Under the pieces are notes generated by a model. It saw only the letters and a program-made list of their open reading frames with translations, was not told where the DNA came from and searched no databases. From Nocardia vinacea (GTDB taxonomy: Bacteria > Actinomycetota > Actinomycetes > Mycobacteriales > Mycobacteriaceae), in contig NZ_CP109149.1 of NCBI RefSeq assembly GCF_035920345.1, forward strand, positions 6,758,001 to 6,822,000: a stretch of DNA of 64,000 nucleotides. The letters run 5' to 3'. The translations under genes and the position numbers were made by a program. Below, piece after piece: positions 1 to 9,342 of this stretch. Every line of letters begins with the position of its first letter. Positions within the stretch are counted from its first letter, which is position 1.

Positions 1-58
1 GGGGTTACCCCTCACACGCTTTCGAGGCGTGCTCCTTAGGCCGCTCGGACACGCCACC
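1..58 (-). tRNA. tRNA-Ser(CGA), 3' part cut by window edge
   Basis: Read on the minus strand, the gene begins GGTGGCG at position 58, followed by a serine-type D arm (TCCGAGCGGCC) and an anticodon stem CACGC/GCGTG closing the loop CTCGAAA, which gives anticodon CGA. The start of the long class II variable arm (GAGGGGTAACCCC) is visible; the T arm and acceptor 3' strand lie outside the window. It sits directly upstream of tadA, as in mycobacteria. Confidence 0.93.
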
Positions 59-118
59 GCCGACAACCATACCGGACGGTGGGCGGATCGCTAAATCGGC
101 TGTAGAGGGGCTGGGTGG

Positions 119-580
119 TCAGCGTTGGGTGCGGAAGAAGACGTCGAGGAGGGCTGCGCATTCGGCTTCGAGGACGCCGCCGCGGACCTGTGGGCGGTGA
201 TTGAGACGGCGGTCACGAACTACGTCCCAAAGGGAGCCGACAGCACCGGTTTTCGGTTCCCAGGCGCCGAAGACCAGGCGGCCGACGCGGGCGAGCACCA
301 GGGCGCCCGCGCACATGGTGCACGGTTCCAGGGTTACCGCGAGTGTGCACCCCTCCAGACGCCAACCATCGCCGACGACGGCGGCGGCGCGGCGCAGGGC
401 GAGGATCTCGGCGTGCGCGGTCGGGTCGCCGAGGGCCTCCCTGGCGTTGGCCGCGCGCGCGAGCTCTCGGCCGTTGGCATCGAAGACGACGGCACCGACC
501 GGTACGTCGCGATCACCCGCATCGGCTGCGGCGGAGATCGCCGCGCGGACCAGGTCGGTGTCGTCGGTGAGCAGGCCCAC
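119..580 (-). CDS. tadA: tRNA-specific adenosine deaminase TadA
   Basis: 153 aa, the usual size for bacterial TadA. It deaminates A34 to inosine in tRNA-Arg(ACG), whose gene lies at 33058-33130 in this window. The zinc deaminase signature is complete: HAE near residue 56, with the catalytic Glu, and PCTMC near residue 86 with both zinc cysteines. The downstream VFGAWEPKTGAVGS segment fits the family. The start is GTG, one base after the stop of the upstream partner gene, so the two are probably cotranscribed and translationally coupled. Confidence 0.95.
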   Translation of the reverse strand: MGLLTDDTDLVRAAISAAADAGDRDVPVGAVVFDANGRELARAANAREALGDPTAHAEILALRRAAAVVGDGWRLEGCTLAVTLEPCTMCAGALVLARVGRLVFGAWEPKTGAVGSLWDVVRDRRLNHRPQVRGGVLEAECAALLDVFFRTQR

Positions 581-581
581 G

Positions 582-1121
582 TCAGCGAGGCAGCTTGTCC
601 AGCACAGCCGTGAGTTCGTTGGCGAAACCGAGGCGCTGAGCGATCATGCCGAGCTGCTCATCCGGATAGAGATCGGTCTCGGCGAGGATCACGCTGAGCA
701 CGGGTTCGGGCAGGCCGAGGTCGGCGAGTACGCCGAGGTCGCCCTCCTCCCATGGCTCGATATCGTCGAGTTCGTCCGGATCGATGTCCGGAATTTCGAC
801 ATTGAGGGCCTCGAGGACGTCAGCGGCGATGTCGTAATCGATCGCGGCCGTCGCATCCGAGACCAGCATCCGGGTGCCGCTCGGCGCGGGCCGGAGCACG
901 ATGAAGAACTCGTCATCGATATCCAGCAATCCGAACACCGCACCGGAACTGCGCAATGCTTTGAGTTCTGTTTCCGCCGCGGACAAATCGGTGAGCGCGG
1001 CCTGACTCAACGGACTACACCGCCATTGTCCTTCTTCGCGGACAACCGCCACTGCGAACCCTTCTACGTCGTCGTAATCATCCGACGCAGCCTTGTTCGT
1101 GCCCGAGCGCTGTGCTGCCAT
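582..1121 (-). CDS. tRNA adenosine deaminase-associated protein
   Basis: 179 aa acidic protein with runs such as DIDPDELDDIEPWEEGD. It belongs by recall to the actinobacterial family that sits immediately upstream of tadA and is named only for that association; its biochemical role is unknown. No membrane segment or signal peptide is visible. It opens the two-gene operon with tadA (1-bp gap) and diverges from tyrA, the shared upstream region being only about 58 bp. Confidence 0.85.
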   Translation of the reverse strand: MAAQRSGTNKAASDDYDDVEGFAVAVVREEGQWRCSPLSQAALTDLSAAETELKALRSSGAVFGLLDIDDEFFIVLRPAPSGTRMLVSDATAAIDYDIAADVLEALNVEIPDIDPDELDDIEPWEEGDLGVLADLGLPEPVLSVILAETDLYPDEQLGMIAQRLGFANELTAVLDKLPR

Positions 1122-1179
1122 GGCCGCAACGGTAGTCGGCTCGAGCCGAAATGTTGAAGTCGTATGCGAATCTGTTCCG

Positions 1180-2130
1180 ATGACTCCTGACCAGAAAGCA
1201 CCGGTGTGTGTCCTCGGGACAGGCTTGATCGGCGGTTCGCTGCTGCGCGCCGCCGTCGGCGCGGGCTATGACGCGTGGGGTTACAACAGGTCAGAGGCGG
1301 GTGCGCAGGCCGCGCGGGCCGACGGATTCGATGTCACGGGGGATCTGCTCGGGGTACTGAACCGGGCCGTCGATACCGATGCGCTGATCGTGGTCGCGGT
1401 GCCGATGCCCGCGGTGGACCACATCCTCGCCGAGGTGGCGACCTTCGCGCCGCGCTGCTCGCTCACCGATGTGGTGAGCGTCAAGGCGCCGGTGGCCGAG
1501 GCGGTGCGTAGGCACGGGCTCGCGGCTCGCTATGTCGGCGGGCATCCGATGGCCGGTACCTCCGAATCCGGTTGGGCGGCTACCGATCCCGGCCTGTTCC
1601 GTGATGCGGTGTGGGCGGTCGGAGTGGATGAGGGCACCCATCCGGAGCCGTGGCTTCGGGTGGCGCGGCTAGCGCTCGCCTGCGATGCGGTGGTTACCCC
1701 GGTGGTCGCGGACGAGCACGACCGGGCGGTGGCCCGGATCTCCCATCTGCCGCATGTCCTGGCCGAGGCACTGGCGGTGGCCGGTGCGGCGGGCGGCGAT
1801 CTGGCGCTCGGACTGGCCGCGGGTTCGTTCCGCGACGGCACCCGCGTCGCCGCCACCGCCCCCGACCTGGTCCGCGCCATCTGCGAACCGAACGCCACCG
1901 CCCTGCTGGACGTACTGGAGGAGACGCTCACCGTGCTCGGCGCGGCCCGCGACAGCCTCCGCGACGAAGGCACCCTGGTCGACCTCGTCGAAGCCGGGCA
2001 CGACGGCCGCGAACGCTATGCAACCGCCCAGCGCTGGGAGATCACCGATATCCGCCCCGGCGACCACAACTGGCGGGAGGCGCTGCGCGAGGCAGGCCAG
2101 CGCGGCGGGGTGATCACCGAGCTGGACTGA
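1180..2130 (+). CDS. tyrA: Prephenate dehydrogenase
   Basis: 316 aa cytoplasmic NAD(P)-dependent enzyme of tyrosine biosynthesis, converting prephenate to 4-hydroxyphenylpyruvate. The N-terminus has a Rossmann fold with the glycine motif VLGTGLIGGSL; next come the catalytic-region HPMAGTSESG motif near residues 120-130 and the helical dimerisation domain with ISHLPHVLAEAL. The ATG at 1180 is preferred because the glycine motif then lies about ten residues in; an upstream in-frame ATG at 1093 would overlap the divergent gene. No ACT or chorismate mutase domain is fused. Confidence 0.93.
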   Translation: MTPDQKAPVCVLGTGLIGGSLLRAAVGAGYDAWGYNRSEAGAQAARADGFDVTGDLLGVLNRAVDTDALIVVAVPMPAVDHILAEVATFAPRCSLTDVVSVKAPVAEAVRRHGLAARYVGGHPMAGTSESGWAATDPGLFRDAVWAVGVDEGTHPEPWLRVARLALACDAVVTPVVADEHDRAVARISHLPHVLAEALAVAGAAGGDLALGLAAGSFRDGTRVAATAPDLVRAICEPNATALLDVLEETLTVLGAARDSLRDEGTLVDLVEAGHDGRERYATAQRWEITDIRPGDHNWREALREAGQRGGVITELD

Positions 2131-2374
2131 TCGCAGCACACGGATCCGAACACAGAGGAGACAGCCTCATCGCGGCGCTCGCGAGCGCGGCGTGGGAATC
2201 ACCGTCCCCCGGACGGGCGCGTTTGCGGCAAGTAGGCCGACGCGGCCGGGTGCTCACGAAGCCGCACCACATTGCGCGCCACGCAGCAATTCGTCCGGCG
2301 AATCCGTGCGCGGCGCGTGGAAATGTGCGCGGCGCCGCAGCAGTGATTCACGCGTGAAGGTGCCAGGCGCCGGG

Positions 2375-2980
2375 TCAGATGCGCTCGGCGAGACCCGGGT
2401 AGTCGAGGAGGAAGCCGTCGGCGTCGACGGTGACGGTGGCGCTGGAGACGGGAGAAAGCACGCTGATGCCGGTGGCGCCGCTGCTGTAGGTGAGGCTGGC
2501 TTCCTGGACCAGGAGGTCGGGGAGGCGGACGTAGACGACCGGTACCTGGATGTTGTCGACGCCGTTCTGCAGGGCGAAGCGGCGGATGGGGAGGGTGTTG
2601 AAGAACGGGCTGAGTACGACATCGACGTCGAGGGCGCCCGCGAAAGTGGAGCGGACGTGGCCGCCGCCGGCATCGACGAGCCAGTAGTTCTCCTCGTCCC
2701 TGGCGATCGAGGCCTGTCGTTCCCCGGCGGCGGTGGTGCTGCGCAGGGACAGTCGCTTCGTGACGCCGTTCTCGTCGGTGACCAGGTCATACGACGCACT
2801 GAACGCAGGATGGTCGGCGCATTCGCCGCCGATCATGCGACCGGCGGCGCGGATGCGGTTGCCATTGAGCGTCACGCGGACGGACTCCATCCGTGACGCG
2901 TTGTGGGCGCGCCACGTGAGGATCGCCGGCCACCGCGATGTCGCCGGTTGGCTGTCGGGGCCGAGGTCTGGGTTCGTCAC
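2375..2980 (-). CDS. Putative glycolipid-binding family protein
   Basis: 201 aa, soluble-looking, without signal peptide. The sequence (ILTWRAHNASRMESVRVTL at the start, CADHPAFSASYDLVTDENG, and the closing DADGFLLDYPGL) matches from memory the DUF1089/putative glycolipid-binding family, typically about 190 aa. Function is not established. The start is GTG at 2980; a TACGGT box lies 6 nt upstream (2987-2992 on the minus strand), suggesting a leaderless transcript. It is unlinked to its neighbours and reads away from the exporter promoter region. Confidence 0.7.
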   Translation of the reverse strand: MTNPDLGPDSQPATSRWPAILTWRAHNASRMESVRVTLNGNRIRAAGRMIGGECADHPAFSASYDLVTDENGVTKRLSLRSTTAAGERQASIARDEENYWLVDAGGGHVRSTFAGALDVDVVLSPFFNTLPIRRFALQNGVDNIQVPVVYVRLPDLLVQEASLTYSSGATGISVLSPVSSATVTVDADGFLLDYPGLAERI

Positions 2981-3016
2981 GTATCTACCGTAAGCGACGC
3001 ACGCGCCTTGCCCGCA

Positions 3017-5224
3017 TCACACCAGCGACTCTCGCCATGCCGCGTGCAGGCTGGCGAACCGGCCGGTGCCCCCGATGAGCTCGCTCGGCGTGCCGTCCTC
3101 GACGATCCGACCCGATTCCAGCACCAGCACGCGGTCGGCGATGGCGACCGTGGAGAGCCGGTGCGCAATGATCACGGCGGTGCGATCGCGCAGCACCGTC
3201 TCCAGTGCTCGCTGGATCTGCCGCTCGCTCGGAATGTCCAGACTCGAGGTCGCCTCGTCCAGCACGATCACCGCCGGATCCGCGAGGAACACCCTGGCGA
3301 ACGCGACCAGCTGCCGCTGCCCCGCCGACAATCGCCCACCGCGTTTGCGCACGTCGGTGTCGAAGCCCTCGGGCAGCGCGGTGACGAACTCGTACAGCCC
3401 GACCGCGCGCGCCGCCGCGAACACCTCCGCATCACTGGCCTCCGGCCGGCCGAGCCGAATATTGTCGGCCACCGATCCGGAGAACAGATACGACTCCTGC
3501 GTAACCATCACGACATTGCGCCGCAGATCCGCATCGGACAACCGCCGCAGGTCGATACCGTCCAAGATGACCGTGCCGCCCGACGGGTCATAGAACCGCG
3601 TCAACAACTTAGCCAACGTGGACTTGCCCGCACCGGTCGCACCGACCACCGCGATCACCTGCCCGGCCGGAATCTCCAGGGAGAACTCGGGCAGTACCGG
3701 ACGCGCTCGTCCGCGCTCCTCGGATTGCGGCACAGCGCCTTCGAGACTCGCCACCGCGGCGTCGCCCCGCAGCCGCCCAGCCACACTCGGTCGCACCGCA
3801 TCCGAACCCTTCGAGACGACGTCCACCACAGTGCGTCCGGCGGAATCCGAATCGGCCAGCGCATGCCCCGGGGTCACCCCGCCCACGCTCGACGCCACCA
3901 CATCAGGACTATCCGACACGCCTGCAACAGTCCCTCGAGCCGAATCCGACAGCCCGAGCACGGCATCGGCATCGGCATCGGCATCGGCATCGGCATCGGC
4001 ATCGGCATCGGCATCGGCATCCGAAGATTCCGGCTCCGCGGGCCGAGCGGCAGACGATCCGTAGCCGAACCACACCCGGTCCATCCGCACGGCACCGGTC
4101 GCCTTCATCAGCACAATCGGCTCCTCGGGCTCCCGAACCGAGGGTTCCTCCTCGAGCACACCGGAGATCTTCTCCAGCGCTGCCGCCGCGGACTGGTAGG
4201 CGTTGAATACCTGGGCGAGTTCGTCGAGGGGGCCGTAGAACTCGTTGAGATACAACAGGTATGCCGCGAGGACGCCGACGGCGAGGTTGCCCTCGATCAC
4301 CTGCCAGGCGCCGACCACGATGACGATCGCCGTGGTCAGATTGCCGAGCAGCCGGGTGAGACCGGCATAGTCGCCCATGCCGCGCATCGCGGCGGTGGTG
4401 GCCTGGAAGTATTCGGCGTCCTCGGTTGCCAGCACCGATTCGTTGCGGGCTTCGCGACGGAAGGCCTGCACCGCCCGAATGCCGCCCATCGACTCCACGA
4501 ACTGCACGACCACTTTCGCGATGGCGCCGCGGGTGCGCCGGTAGCCCGCCCGCTGCCTGCGCTGCGCCCAACGGGTGACCAGCGCCAATGGCACGAATCC
4601 GAGCAGCACGATGGCGGCGAGCGTCTGATCGAGGTAGATCAGCAGCACCGCGATGGTCAGCACCGAAAGGATCGCGCTCAGCGCCTGATTCAGCGCGCTC
4701 TCCAGCAACTGCTGCAGAGTTTCGATATCACCGGTCAGTCGCGCGACGACCTTGCCGGAGGTGTACTGCTCGTGGAAGGCGACGCTGAGCCGCTGCATAT
4801 GGGCGAACAGCCGGACCCGCAGATCGAAAAGCACACTCTGGCTGAGCCTTCCGGAGATCCGCAGGAAGACGAAGGTGGTGCAGACTCCGACGCCGACCGC
4901 ACAAACGTAACCCGCGACGGTGCGTGCCAAGGGTGCCCAGTTCCCCGCGACGCCCTCGGCGATGCCGGTGTCGAGCCCGTGCGCGACGAACAGTGGCGCC
5001 GACACCATCGCGGCATTGTCGAGCACGATCAGCAGCAGGGCGAAGACCGCGAGTTTGCGGTACGGCCGGATCAGGCTCAGCAGCAGGCGCCGAGATCGAC
5101 CGGCCAGCACCAGATTTCCGGTCTCGGTGACCGCCTTGTCCTCGTTGGTGATGCCGCGCCAGTCGGCGACCTCGTCGCGGTCGGCCGAATCGTCTGCGGG
5201 GGCGGTGGTTTCGGTGGTGGTCAT
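3017..5224 (-). CDS. ABC exporter half-transporter with canonical ATPase site and Asp-Ala repeat
   Basis: 735 aa fused permease-ATPase, longer than the usual ~600 aa. N-terminal exporter transmembrane domain (about residues 60-345), then an ATP-binding domain with Walker A GATGAGKST near residue 525, signature LSAGQRQ, Walker B VIVLDEATSSLD with the catalytic Glu, and H-loop AHRLS. An insertion of roughly 120 residues separates the A-loop (VWFGYG, ~384) from LPEFSLEIPAG; it is low complexity and contains ten Asp-Ala dipeptides from a perfect 6-bp repeat. The ATG overlaps the upstream partner gene by 4 nt (ATGA), so both form one heterodimeric exporter. Substrate unknown; lipids or drugs are typical. 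Confidence 0.9.
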   Translation of the reverse strand: MTTTETTAPADDSADRDEVADWRGITNEDKAVTETGNLVLAGRSRRLLLSLIRPYRKLAVFALLLIVLDNAAMVSAPLFVAHGLDTGIAEGVAGNWAPLARTVAGYVCAVGVGVCTTFVFLRISGRLSQSVLFDLRVRLFAHMQRLSVAFHEQYTSGKVVARLTGDIETLQQLLESALNQALSAILSVLTIAVLLIYLDQTLAAIVLLGFVPLALVTRWAQRRQRAGYRRTRGAIAKVVVQFVESMGGIRAVQAFRREARNESVLATEDAEYFQATTAAMRGMGDYAGLTRLLGNLTTAIVIVVGAWQVIEGNLAVGVLAAYLLYLNEFYGPLDELAQVFNAYQSAAAALEKISGVLEEEPSVREPEEPIVLMKATGAVRMDRVWFGYGSSAARPAEPESSDADADADADADADADADADAVLGLSDSARGTVAGVSDSPDVVASSVGGVTPGHALADSDSAGRTVVDVVSKGSDAVRPSVAGRLRGDAAVASLEGAVPQSEERGRARPVLPEFSLEIPAGQVIAVVGATGAGKSTLAKLLTRFYDPSGGTVILDGIDLRRLSDADLRRNVVMVTQESYLFSGSVADNIRLGRPEASDAEVFAAARAVGLYEFVTALPEGFDTDVRKRGGRLSAGQRQLVAFARVFLADPAVIVLDEATSSLDIPSERQIQRALETVLRDRTAVIIAHRLSTVAIADRVLVLESGRIVEDGTPSELIGGTGRFASLHAAWRESLV
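3961..4020. repeat. Perfect hexanucleotide tandem repeat (CGGCAT x10)
   Basis: Ten uninterrupted copies of CGGCAT within the ABC exporter gene, read on the minus strand as alternating Asp and Ala codons. A 6-bp unit keeps the reading frame whatever the copy number, so length changes would vary the linker inside the nucleotide-binding domain without disrupting the gene. Confidence 0.97.
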
Positions 5225-7041
5225 GATTCACCGCCCATCAGTTCGCGGTAGCGACTGCTGTTTTTGAGTAGTTGATCGTGGGCGCCCTCCGCGACGATCC
5301 GGCCGTCGGCGAGCAGCGCCACCCGGTCGGCCAGTGCGGCGGTCGAAGGTCGGTGCGCCACAATCAATGTGGTGGCACCGGCCAGTACCGTGCGCAGCCG
5401 TTCCTGTACGCGCTCCTCGGTCTCCACATCGAGTGCGGACAGCGGGTCGTCGAGCACCATGATCCGAGTCCGCTCCCCCGCGCTTTCACGCGCGAGCACC
5501 GCGCGGGCCAGGGCCAGCCGCTGGCGCTGACCACCGGACAGGCTCAGCCCCTGCTCACCGATTCGGGTATCCAGTCCCCACGGCAGGTCGTTCACGAAAT
5601 CGGTGGCCTGGGCGACATCCAGCGCGCGCCGCACATCGTCGTCGGTGGCCTCCGGATCGCCGAGCGCGACGTTCTCCCGCACACTCGCCGAGAACAGCAC
5701 CGGCTCCTCGAATGCCACCGAGACCAGCGAACGCAGATCGGACACCCGCATCGACGCGATATCGATACCGTCGATGGTGATGGCGCCGTCGGTCACGTCG
5801 TAGAGCCGCGGAATCAGGTTGAGCAGCGCCGTTTTGCCGCTACCGGTCGCGCCGACCAGCGCCACCGTCTCACCCGGGCGCACCTTCAGCGAAATATCCT
5901 GCAGCACTTCACCCTTCGCGTCGGGAAAGGCGAAGCGCACGCCGTGCACAGTCAGTTCGCCGACGATCCGCTCCGGCAGTGCCACCGGATCCGCGGGATC
6001 AGCGATTTCGACGGGGGTGTCGATGATCTCCCAGAACCGGTCCGCCGCCGTGCGCGCATCGTTCCACTCGGCGAGCAGGAAGCCGGTCCAGATGATCGGC
6101 CACTGCAGGAAGGTCGCCAGTGTGATGCTCGCGACCAGGGTGCCGAGCGTCATCGTCTCGTGTGCTACGGCGTAACCGCCGTAGCCGAGCGCGAAGGCGA
6201 TGGCCAACTGCGGCAGGCACACCATCGCCGACCAGAGCGTGGCGTCCAGCCGCACCTTGAGCAGTTCGGTCTGCTGCAGTTCCCGTGACTGCGCGGTGAA
6301 CCGCCCGCCGAAGAACACACCGCGACCGAATGCCTTCAACACCCGGATACCCTGCGCGGACTCCTCGGCAGTGGTTGCCAGGTCGCCGGCCTGATCTTGC
6401 GAGCGCCGCGAGGCAACACCGTAGCGCCGCTCGAATCGCAGGCAGACGTAGGACAGCGGGATCGCAAGGAACGCGAAGGTCAGCCCGATCTGCCAGCTCA
6501 GCGCGAACAGCACCACCAGACCGATCGGGATAACGATGAAGTGGATGATCAGGAACGGCCCGGCGAATGCGACGAACCGCTTCATGGTGCCCATATCGTC
6601 GACCGCGCGGGAGAGCAGCTGGCCGGACTCCCAGGCATCGTGCCGTCCGATCGAGAGCGTCTGCAGCTTACGGAAGATCTTGGCGCGCATATCGATCTCG
6701 AACTGGGCCGCGGGCTTCGCGATCAGCCACCGCCGACCCCAAACGCCGCACGCCTCCAGCAGACCGAGCGACAGCACCAGCAGCACCGGAAACACGACGC
6801 CGCCGAAATCACGCCGCTGGATCGGGCCGTCGATAATTCGCGCGATGACCAGCGGAATCATGATCGCCGTCAAGGTGGCGAGCACCGCGAGCGTGGTGGC
6901 GCCGAGCAGCATGAACCGATGCGGCCGCAGATACGGCCAGAACCGACGAAGCGATTGCAGGCGGCCCGGCACCGCGGCGGCGGGCCGCTCGGGTCTGTCG
7001 ACCTCCGTGTCGGCCAATGGCGTTTCGAGCGTGACGGACAA
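5221..7041 (-). CDS. ABC exporter half-transporter with degenerate ATPase site
   Basis: 606 aa, standard size for a fused exporter half-molecule. Six-helix transmembrane domain (residues ~35-310), then the ATPase: A-loop VRFAFPDA, Walker A GATGSGKTA, signature LSLSGGQRQR, Walker B IMVLDDPLSALD, H-loop VAHRPS. The residue after Walker B is Asp instead of Glu, as in heterodimeric exporters with one degenerate site; the partner encoded next supplies the canonical site. The start is an unusual TTG at 7041 with a strong ribosome site (GGGGGAG) just upstream. First gene of the pair; the 4-nt ATGA overlap implies coupled translation. Confidence 0.9.
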   Translation of the reverse strand: MSVTLETPLADTEVDRPERPAAAVPGRLQSLRRFWPYLRPHRFMLLGATTLAVLATLTAIMIPLVIARIIDGPIQRRDFGGVVFPVLLVLSLGLLEACGVWGRRWLIAKPAAQFEIDMRAKIFRKLQTLSIGRHDAWESGQLLSRAVDDMGTMKRFVAFAGPFLIIHFIVIPIGLVVLFALSWQIGLTFAFLAIPLSYVCLRFERRYGVASRRSQDQAGDLATTAEESAQGIRVLKAFGRGVFFGGRFTAQSRELQQTELLKVRLDATLWSAMVCLPQLAIAFALGYGGYAVAHETMTLGTLVASITLATFLQWPIIWTGFLLAEWNDARTAADRFWEIIDTPVEIADPADPVALPERIVGELTVHGVRFAFPDAKGEVLQDISLKVRPGETVALVGATGSGKTALLNLIPRLYDVTDGAITIDGIDIASMRVSDLRSLVSVAFEEPVLFSASVRENVALGDPEATDDDVRRALDVAQATDFVNDLPWGLDTRIGEQGLSLSGGQRQRLALARAVLARESAGERTRIMVLDDPLSALDVETEERVQERLRTVLAGATTLIVAHRPSTAALADRVALLADGRIVAEGAHDQLLKNSSRYRELMGGES

Positions 7042-7316
7042 AGCTCCCCCTCGTGATCGTCTTGGATTGGCTGTGTCGCGAACGGATCCCCGGTGATGTT
7101 CGCATCGGGGTCCGACATTTCAGCGTGGCATCAGTCCCGAGATCGGCCAACCGGTTTTCCGCCACGTCCACAGCCAACAACCTCGAGTAACCTCGAGGTC
7201 AAGAACCCCCGCGACACCCCCGATCCGCGCCATAGACGCACCGCACACGACATCGGCGCCCAGATTCCCGGGCGCCGATTGCCGTTGCTTCAATTGTACC
7301 GTCGTATAACCCGAGC
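7042..7316. other. Intergenic region upstream of ABC exporter
   Basis: About 275 bp between the end of the FAAL ligase gene and the start of the exporter operon. It should hold the exporter promoter; no convincing coding sequence, strong hairpin or repeat was seen. Confidence 0.5.
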
Positions 7317-9236
7317 TCAGACGGACATATGCTCCGGTTCCACCGGTGCGTCCGGAAAGTCCTGCTGCTGATAGCCGCCGCGCAATGTGCCCTCCAAATA
7401 CGCGGCGCGGCAGGCGCGCCGGGCGATCTTGCCGCTGGACGTGCGCGGAATCGAGCCCGCCGGAACCAGCAGCAGATCACGCACCGTGACGCCGTGGCGC
7501 TGTGCGATCGCGCCCCGCACGATATCGGCGATCGGCTGCGGATCCAGCTTCGCCGCACCGGTGCCGCGTTCGGCCACGATGACCAACTGCTCCGAGGTGT
7601 CATCGGCATCGAAGGTGAGTCCGGAATGGCTGCCCTGTTCGAATACCGATGCGGGCAATTGATTCGCGGGCACCGAGAATGCCGCGACGAATCCGGGCCG
7701 CAGTGCGGTACTGGATTCCTGCGCCGAGAATTCCAGATCCTGCGGATAGTGGTTGCGCCCGTCGACGATCACCAGATCCTTCACCCGGCCGGTGATATAC
7801 AGCTCGCCCTCCAGGTAGACACCGAAGTCGCCGGTGCGCATCCACTTCGCGTCCGGATCGGTGCCCTGTGCGTGACTGCCCTCCGGTAGTCGTTGCGCCA
7901 AGATGTTGTGGAAGGTCGCGGCGGTTTCGTCCGGCCGACCCCAGTACCCGATGCCCATATTGTCACCGTGCAGCCAGATTTCGCCGACTTCGCCGTTACC
8001 GCGTTCGATGCCGGTTTCCGGATCGACGATCACCGCCCACTGCGATAGCGCCACGTAACCGCAGGACACCTGCGCGATCGAATTCTCCGTGCCCTTCGGC
8101 ACTTCCACCATCCGACCCGCATTGAGCTCATTGCGATCGACGTAGACGACTTTCGCCTCGTCCTCGGCTTTGGTCGCGGAAACGAACAAGGTCGCCTCGG
8201 CCATGCCGTAACAGGGCTTCAGCGCGGTCTTGGGCAGACCGTACGGCGCGAACGTCTCATTGAATTTCTGCATCGACGACACCGAAACCGGCTCGCTGCC
8301 GTTGATCAGCCCGATCACATTCGAAAGATCCAGTTCTTCACCGGCTTTCGGCTTACCGCGGGCGGCCGCATGCTCGTATGCGAAATTCGGTGCGGCCGCG
8401 AAAGTTCCGGCGCCGTCGGAGGCGGCGGCCAGTTCCTTGATCCAGCGATACGGCCGCCGCACGAAAGCGCTCGGCGACATGATCGTGATGAATCCGCCGC
8501 CGATGGTCGGCAGGATCACGGACAGCAGACCCATATCGTGGAACAACGGCAGCCAGGTGACGCCACGCGAATTCTCTTGCACCCCAATGGCATCGATCAT
8601 TTGCAGCAAATTTGTGCCGACCCCGCGGTGGGTGATCTCGACACCGGCCGGGGTCCTGGTCGACCCCGAGGTGTACTGCAGATAGGCGACGCTGTCGATA
8701 TTGATGTCCGGTCGCATCCAGGTCGAGCCGACGCTGTCCGGAATCGCGTCCACGGCAATAATCCGCGGACGCTGAGCCGCCGGCAGGTGCCGGAAAAATT
8801 TCCGTACCCCCGCCGCGGCCGAACCGACTGTCAGAATCGCCGACGGCGTGCAGTCATTGAGCACCGCATGCAGGCGATCGGTGTGCCCCTGCTCCTCCGG
8901 ATCGAACAGCGGCACCGCGGTATTGCCCGCGTAAACCGCCGCGAAGATCGAGACGACATAGTCCAGCCCCTGCGGGGCCAGCACCGCCACCCGATCACCC
9001 TGCCGAGTCACCTGCTGCAGCCTGGCCGCGACGGCACGCAGCCGCACGCCGAATTCGTGCCAGGTCAATTCGATGTACTCGCCGTCGCGCTCGCGCGAGT
9101 AGTCGATGTAGCGGTAGGCGAGCTCGTCGCCGTTCTCCGCGCTGTGCTTGTCGACGAAGTCGATCAGGGTCTTATCGCCACGGATTTTGATATTGCCCTG
9201 ATCGTCCAAATAGTCGTCGAAGGTCTCGTCGATCAT
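7317..9236 (-). CDS. Long-chain fatty-acid--AMP ligase, FadD32-like
   Basis: 639 aa cytoplasmic adenylate-forming enzyme of the FAAL type. It closely resembles mycobacterial FadD32, which activates the meromycolate chain as acyl-AMP for Pks13. Visible: P-loop [54 protein letters not shown] and the C-terminal lysine region SSGKIARR. The ATG at 9236 is chosen for its ribosome site (AAGGA) and because homology starts there; an in-frame extension to 9338 has no support. Downstream of a KasA-like gene on the same strand; pks13 and accD4, the usual fadD32 neighbours, are absent, so this may be a paralogue of the mycolate enzyme. Confidence 0.9.
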   Translation of the reverse strand: MIDETFDDYLDDQGNIKIRGDKTLIDFVDKHSAENGDELAYRYIDYSRERDGEYIELTWHEFGVRLRAVAARLQQVTRQGDRVAVLAPQGLDYVVSIFAAVYAGNTAVPLFDPEEQGHTDRLHAVLNDCTPSAILTVGSAAAGVRKFFRHLPAAQRPRIIAVDAIPDSVGSTWMRPDINIDSVAYLQYTSGSTRTPAGVEITHRGVGTNLLQMIDAIGVQENSRGVTWLPLFHDMGLLSVILPTIGGGFITIMSPSAFVRRPYRWIKELAAASDGAGTFAAAPNFAYEHAAARGKPKAGEELDLSNVIGLINGSEPVSVSSMQKFNETFAPYGLPKTALKPCYGMAEATLFVSATKAEDEAKVVYVDRNELNAGRMVEVPKGTENSIAQVSCGYVALSQWAVIVDPETGIERGNGEVGEIWLHGDNMGIGYWGRPDETAATFHNILAQRLPEGSHAQGTDPDAKWMRTGDFGVYLEGELYITGRVKDLVIVDGRNHYPQDLEFSAQESSTALRPGFVAAFSVPANQLPASVFEQGSHSGLTFDADDTSEQLVIVAERGTGAAKLDPQPIADIVRGAIAQRHGVTVRDLLLVPAGSIPRTSSGKIARRACRAAYLEGTLRGGYQQQDFPDAPVEPEHMSV

Positions 9237-9342
9237 CGCCTTATCCTTTTGCCAACGCAGGCACTCAGGCCGTGCGATTACACCGAACACAGGTCGATAA
9301 CGAAGCGTCGGGAAGGCTAGCAGGTGCGCCTTCCCCACTTAT

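Noticed and set aside
2903..5251. 782-codon plus-strand frame over the ABC exporter gene
   Set aside because: Antisense shadow of a gene with full ABC motifs; its Gly-Ile run is only the reverse reading of the hexanucleotide repeat.
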